Assembly (NCBI GenBank): GCA_017484135.1
Contig: JAFUTQ010000092.1
Location: 1 to 64,000, forward strand
Reading direction: 5' to 3'
DNA length: 64,000 bases
Origin: Lachnospiraceae bacterium
GTDB lineage: Bacteria > Bacillota > Clostridia > Lachnospirales > Lachnospiraceae
This document shows positions 61,061 to 64,000 of this stretch, piece after piece. The notes beneath the pieces are model-generated. The model made no database searches. It had not been told where the DNA came from and saw only the letters and a list, made by a program, of their open reading frames with translations. Position 1 is the first letter of the stretch; each line of letters opens with the position of its first letter. The translations under genes and the position numbers were made by a program.

Positions 61061-61109
61061 AATATCTCTATCCGAATGGAAAACCCCATCGGGATAGAGA
61101 TATTTTTTT
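61061..61109 (+). terminator. Ferredoxin terminator
   Basis: Stem AATATCTCTATCC / GGATAGAGATATT (61061-61073 with 61092-61104), then a T tract. On the minus strand it lies past the stop of the merR-type gene and could serve both. Confidence 0.82.
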
Positions 61110-61119
61110 CTCACCCACA

Positions 61120-61740
61120 CTAATTCGGCTGCACCACTGCATTTTTGTGAAAGAGCCGTTTTTCTCTCTGTTTCTTTTTTTTCACCTTCAGATTCTGACG
61201 TAAAAGCTCATCTAACTTCCGGTAACGCTCCTCCTGTGCCTCCTCCTGCTCTCTGGCAAGATAGTTCAATTCCTTCAGGATACGGGTGCGCACCTCCTCT
61301 CCCATTTCCCGGCTGAGCTCCTGATTGTTTTCCTCAATGGCTCGTCTGACAATTTCTGTCATCATGTTCTGAAACTGCTCCATGCGCCTGGTATTGTCCG
61401 CCACTCTGGAGTCTGCGGGATGCGCTGCCGTCTTAAGAGGCGGCTGCTTTGGCTGCTTCGCCTGATCCGGCACTGTCTCCTGCAGTTCCGGCATCTGGTT
61501 CAGCAGCTCTTCATTGCCGCCGTTATGTACCAGAAGCTTAATCGCCTTGAGCTGATAGCCTTCTTCCTTCCATTTTTTTATCTGAAAAAACTGATCGATG
61601 TTTTCCTTTGTATAGTAACGATGTCCCATTTCATTTCTGGGAATCGCAAGCTCTAATTCTTCTTCCCAATAGCGCAATACATGGGATTCCACGTTGACCA
61701 ATGCCGCTGCATCGGAAATCATATATCGCTGCTTCTCCAT
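61120..61740 (-). CDS. MerR-family transcription regulator with coiled-coil C-terminus
   Basis: A 206-residue protein. The N-terminal MerR winged helix is clear (YMISDAAALVNVESHVLRYWEEELELAIPRNEMGHRYYTKENIDQFFQIKKWKEEGYQLKAIKLLV, residues 6-71). The rest is a Pro/Gln linker and a basic coiled coil ending in KKKKQREKRLF. There is no effector domain or metal Cys. This resembles the RacA/DUF3967-like regulators that bind DNA during sporulation or chromosome organisation. Confidence 0.85.
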   Translation of the reverse strand: MEKQRYMISDAAALVNVESHVLRYWEEELELAIPRNEMGHRYYTKENIDQFFQIKKWKEEGYQLKAIKLLVHNGGNEELLNQMPELQETVPDQAKQPKQPPLKTAAHPADSRVADNTRRMEQFQNMMTEIVRRAIEENNQELSREMGEEVRTRILKELNYLAREQEEAQEERYRKLDELLRQNLKVKKKKQREKRLFHKNAVVQPN

Positions 61741-61764
61741 ATTATCCCTCCTTTGCCCAATTTA

Positions 61765-61794
61765 ATTATAGGCTTTGGGGAGAAGGGTTTTCAA
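61765..61794 (-). promoter_or_regulatory. Promoter of the merR-type gene
   Basis: Minus strand TTGAAA (61794-61789), 18-base spacer, TATAAT (61770-61765), ~24 bases before the ATG. Confidence 0.7.
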
Positions 61795-61863
61795 TGTTTT
61801 TTCATCGTAGAATTACGACATGGTTCGCCAACGCATTCTTATTCACTGCTTTGCTAATAAACA

Positions 61864-62002
61864 GCTGGCAGCACAATATAGTACTCTCTCGGGGTACTTG
61901 AAAAACGCCGGTCCTTGGCTTGCGTATTTTGCAAGCCTAGTACCGCTGCGTTTTTCGCGTAGCGAGAGCGTGCCCCGAAGAGTACTATATTGTGCTGCCA
62001 GC
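61864..62002. repeat. Palindromic element between merR and dnaB
   Basis: A perfect 24-bp outer inverted repeat (61864-61887 with 61979-62002), further imperfect pairing inward (CGGGG/CCCCG; GAAAAACGC/GCGTTTTTC), and a central 7-bp hairpin GGCTTGC / GCAAGCC (61917-61937). Confidence 0.85.
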
Positions 62003-62023
62003 GTCCGATAGCCACACACTGAA

Positions 62024-62142
62024 AAACATGCAAAAGCAATGAGAAACACAGCACTAAAAAAGCAGAAAGAGCCATCGGCAAATAAATTTGCCATGGCTCT
62101 TTCTGCTTTTTCTACTGCGTTTCTCATTGCTTTTGCATGTTT
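62024..62142. terminator. dnaB terminator inside a palindrome containing the dnaB 3' end
   Basis: The outer arms of 24 bp (62024-62047 with 62119-62142) include the last codons and stop of dnaB. The inner stem is 19 perfect base pairs (62057-62075 with 62093-62111) plus GGCAAA / TTTGCC. Minus-strand reading ends in TTTTTT, so the inner stem is a strong dnaB terminator, and the plus strand also has a T tract. Confidence 0.85.
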
Positions 62143-63458
62143 GCGAACCTGGTATATTGGGGGAGCCATGCAAGATTGACGGTTCCGATGGGGCCGTTTC
62201 GCTGCTTGGCTATGATGATTTCGGATACACCCTTCATCTCGCTGTCTTTGTTATAATAGTCATCCCGATAAATAAACATGACTACATCGGCATCCTGCTC
62301 GATGGCTCCCGACTCGCGCAGATCGGACAACATGGGCCTGTGATCCGGTCTCTGCTCCACTGCACGGCTGAGCTGCGACAGCGCAATTACAGGCACATTC
62401 AATTCTCTCGCCAGCGCTTTTAAGGAACGCGATATTTCCGATATTTCCTGCTGTCTGGATTCTGCCCTTCTTCCCGAACCGCTCATCAGCTGCAGGTAGT
62501 CTATAATGATCAGCTTCAAATCATGCTCCAGCTTGTACTTTCTGCATTTGCTCCGCAATTCGGAAATGGAAATACCCGGGGTGTCATCAATGATCAATTT
62601 GGAGCGCCCTACGTTTCCGGCCCCTTCTGTCAGCATCTCCCAGTCTTCATCCGTCAGATTTCCGGAGCGCAGCTTCTGGGCATCCACTCTGGATTCCAGA
62701 GAAAACATACGATTGACCAGCTGCTCCTTGCTCATCTCGAGAGAAAAAATAACGGTTGTCTGCATGGAACGAATCGCTACATATTGGGCAATATTCAAAA
62801 CAAAAGCGGTCTTTCCCATAGAGGGGCGGGCTGCGACCAAAATCAGATCCGAGGGCTGCAGTCCTGCGGTTTGATAATCCAGATCGATAAAGCCTGTCGC
62901 AATTCCGGTTACCGCACCCTTCTGCTTCGATGCACGCTCGATTCTCTCTAACGCATTGATGACCACCTGCCGGATAGGAACAAAATCTCCTCCGGTACGG
63001 CTCTGTAAGAGCTGAAAAACACTCTTCTCCGTGTCTGCCAGAATATCTTCTGTGCTTTCCCGTCCCAGATAGCAGGCATCCTCAATTTCCTGCATCGTCT
63101 TAATGAGGTTGCGAAGCGTGGATTTCTCTTTCACAATGTCGGCATAATACCGGATATGCGCGGAGGTAGGTACCGATGTGATCAGCTCGCCTACAAACTC
63201 CAGGCTGCTGACTTCCTCGGGAACCTCTTTTTCCTTCAGTTTATTCTGCAGTGTAACCAGATCTACCGGATTGCCTGCGTTAAACAGCTCGATCATTGCC
63301 TCAAAAAGAATCCCGTACTGTCTGTGATAAAAGTCCTCTCCGACCAGTATTTCTCCCGCAGTCATGATCGCATCCTGATCCATAATCATGGATCCTATGA
63401 CCGATTGCTCCGCTTCCAGACTGTTTGGCATGATACGCTTTACCAGTGCCTCTTCCAT
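62124..63458 (-). CDS. dnaB: Replicative DNA helicase DnaB
   Basis: The 444-residue hexameric 5'-3' helicase of the replication fork. The N-terminal domain includes MPNSLEAEQSVIGSMI. The RecA-like domain has Walker A ARPSMGKTAF (210-219), LIIIDYLQLMSG, and SDLRESGAIEQDADVVMFIYRDDYY. The C-terminus ends ARNPIGTVNLAW-type (here RNGPIGTVNLAWLPQYTRFANMQKQ). It follows rplI after 15 bases, the usual gdpP-rplI-dnaB order. Confidence 0.96.
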   Translation of the reverse strand: MEEALVKRIMPNSLEAEQSVIGSMIMDQDAIMTAGEILVGEDFYHRQYGILFEAMIELFNAGNPVDLVTLQNKLKEKEVPEEVSSLEFVGELITSVPTSAHIRYYADIVKEKSTLRNLIKTMQEIEDACYLGRESTEDILADTEKSVFQLLQSRTGGDFVPIRQVVINALERIERASKQKGAVTGIATGFIDLDYQTAGLQPSDLILVAARPSMGKTAFVLNIAQYVAIRSMQTTVIFSLEMSKEQLVNRMFSLESRVDAQKLRSGNLTDEDWEMLTEGAGNVGRSKLIIDDTPGISISELRSKCRKYKLEHDLKLIIIDYLQLMSGSGRRAESRQQEISEISRSLKALARELNVPVIALSQLSRAVEQRPDHRPMLSDLRESGAIEQDADVVMFIYRDDYYNKDSEMKGVSEIIIAKQRNGPIGTVNLAWLPQYTRFANMQKQ

Positions 63459-63473
63459 GAGGAGCCTCCTACT

Positions 63474-63920
63474 CTACGCTTCCGTAACCTTTACTCTCAA
63501 TGTTGCTGTTACCTTCGGATGCAGCCGGATGGGCACTTCGTATACGCCAAACGCCTTAATTGCATCCTTCAGCTGCATCTTTTTCTTATCCAGCTCCAAA
63601 CCCAACTGTTCCTTTGCCGCCTGGGAGATTTCCTTGGTAGAAACCGAGCCGAAGGTTCTTCCTCCCTCTCCGGCTTTCATTTTTACCTCCACCGATTGTT
63701 CCTTCAGATCCTCCGCCAGCTGCAAGGCTGCCTGGTATTTTTCCTCTGCCAGCTTATCCGCATGCTGATTCTGCAGCTTCAGATCATTCAAGGTTTTTCC
63801 GGTCGCCTCAACACCCAGCCCTTTCGGAATCAACTGGTTTCTGGCATAGGCATCACTGACATTGATGATTTCTCCCTTTTTTCCCTGAGATTTTACATCC
63901 TGTAATAAAATCACTTTCAT
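63474..63920 (-). CDS. rplI: 50S ribosomal protein L9
   Basis: A 148-residue L9 with the N-terminal domain [40 protein letters not shown], a long connecting helix and the C-terminal rRNA-binding domain. The ATG overlaps the stop of the upstream gene as ATGA. Confidence 0.97.
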   Translation of the reverse strand: MKVILLQDVKSQGKKGEIINVSDAYARNQLIPKGLGVEATGKTLNDLKLQNQHADKLAEEKYQAALQLAEDLKEQSVEVKMKAGEGGRTFGSVSTKEISQAAKEQLGLELDKKKMQLKDAIKAFGVYEVPIRLHPKVTATLRVKVTEA

Positions 63921-64000
63921 TCCTTTATGTCTCCTTCCTCTATCATGCTGTCCAGAGTATCCAGCAAAATCTTCTTTGCCTCTTCAATGCTGCAATCCTG
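63917..64000 (-). CDS. gdpP: C-terminus of a probable GdpP (c-di-AMP phosphodiesterase)
   Basis: Only 27 codons and the stop are inside the window: [20 protein letters not shown], then EEGDIKE. The position before rplI-dnaB and the 'SIEEAKK.L...L..MIEEGD' tail fit GdpP, the DHH-DHHA1 phosphodiesterase. The catalytic parts lie outside the window. Confidence 0.6.
   Translation of the reverse strand, partial: QDCSIEEAKKILLDTLDSMIEEGDIKE

Larger units (their letters stand above)
61741..62123. other. Gap with merR promoter and two palindromes
   Basis: 383 bases without a gene between merR and dnaB. It holds the merR promoter (61765-61794) and two separate large palindromes (61864-62002 and 62024-62142, the second reaching into dnaB). 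No CDS is supported; the open frames across it are by-products of the inverted repeats. Confidence 0.7.

Noticed and set aside
61701..62169. Several open frames across the merR-dnaB gap
   Set aside because: They are generated by the inverted repeats and read nearly the same on both strands; no ribosome site or homology.

Overview
The window is a chromosomal segment of a motile, low-to-moderate GC, spore-lineage Firmicute, most likely a Lachnospiraceae member of the Clostridia. The evidence is the flgM-flgN-flgK-flgK-flgL-fliW-csrA / flaG-fliD-fliS-fliT / flagellin order, TAAA-N15-(G/A)CCGATA(A/T) sigma-28 promoters, strong AGGAGG ribosome sites, a BofA homologue and a Firmicutes-type tad pilus operon. 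The species cannot be named from sequence alone.

Layout. 2-888: decayed transposase. 1082-15555: flagellar glycosylation island with five pseudaminic acid (Pse) genes (pseB, pseH, pseG, pseI, pseF), a WecE-like aminotransferase, five glycosyltransferase-like proteins and a motility-associated-factor (MAF) glycosyltransferase. 15621-27229: late flagellar regulon with three clear sigma-28 promoters and a CsrA-FliW-flagellin control module. 27252-27418: a large cloverleaf-like palindromic element. 27477-42159: housekeeping genes (Ca/Na exchanger, Na/Pi transporter, tyrS, tRNA-Cys, dusB, coaX, birA, ornithine carbamoyltransferase, SPFH protein, SleB-type hydrolase, pgi, murG, HIT protein). A second copy of the palindromic element lies between murG and the HIT gene (41497-41700). 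42267-43958: flavodoxin/SCP2 protein and rhomboid protease. 44025-53414: bofA plus a tad/Flp pilus operon with unusually long gene overlaps. 53939-58838: second flagellar locus (FliS-like chaperone, larger divergent flagellin, 988-residue coiled-coil-rich protein). 59118-64000: small regulators, a ferredoxin, merR, dnaB, rplI and the end of a probable gdpP.

How it works together. FlgM, FliW and CsrA restrain flagellin production at the sigma-factor and mRNA level. The flagellin leader carries a hairpin with AGGGA in its loop plus an AAGGA overlapping the ribosome site, the arrangement expected for CsrA control. Flagellin is capped and chaperoned by FliD, FliS and FliT. The island just downstream of flagellin makes CMP-pseudaminic acid and probably attaches it, through MAF, to flagellin.

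Most unusual signals: (1) two copies of a ~170-204 bp palindromic element with three inner hairpins, related by compensatory base-pair changes but with unrelated outer arms; (2) other gene-end palindromes, including one whose outer arm is an inverted copy of the dnaB 3' end; (3) a Pse pathway with no obvious PseC but a WecE-like enzyme; (4) a perfect WalR-type box at the start of the SleB-like hydrolase transcript; (5) a small inverted-repeat element that supplies the start of a TadE-like gene.
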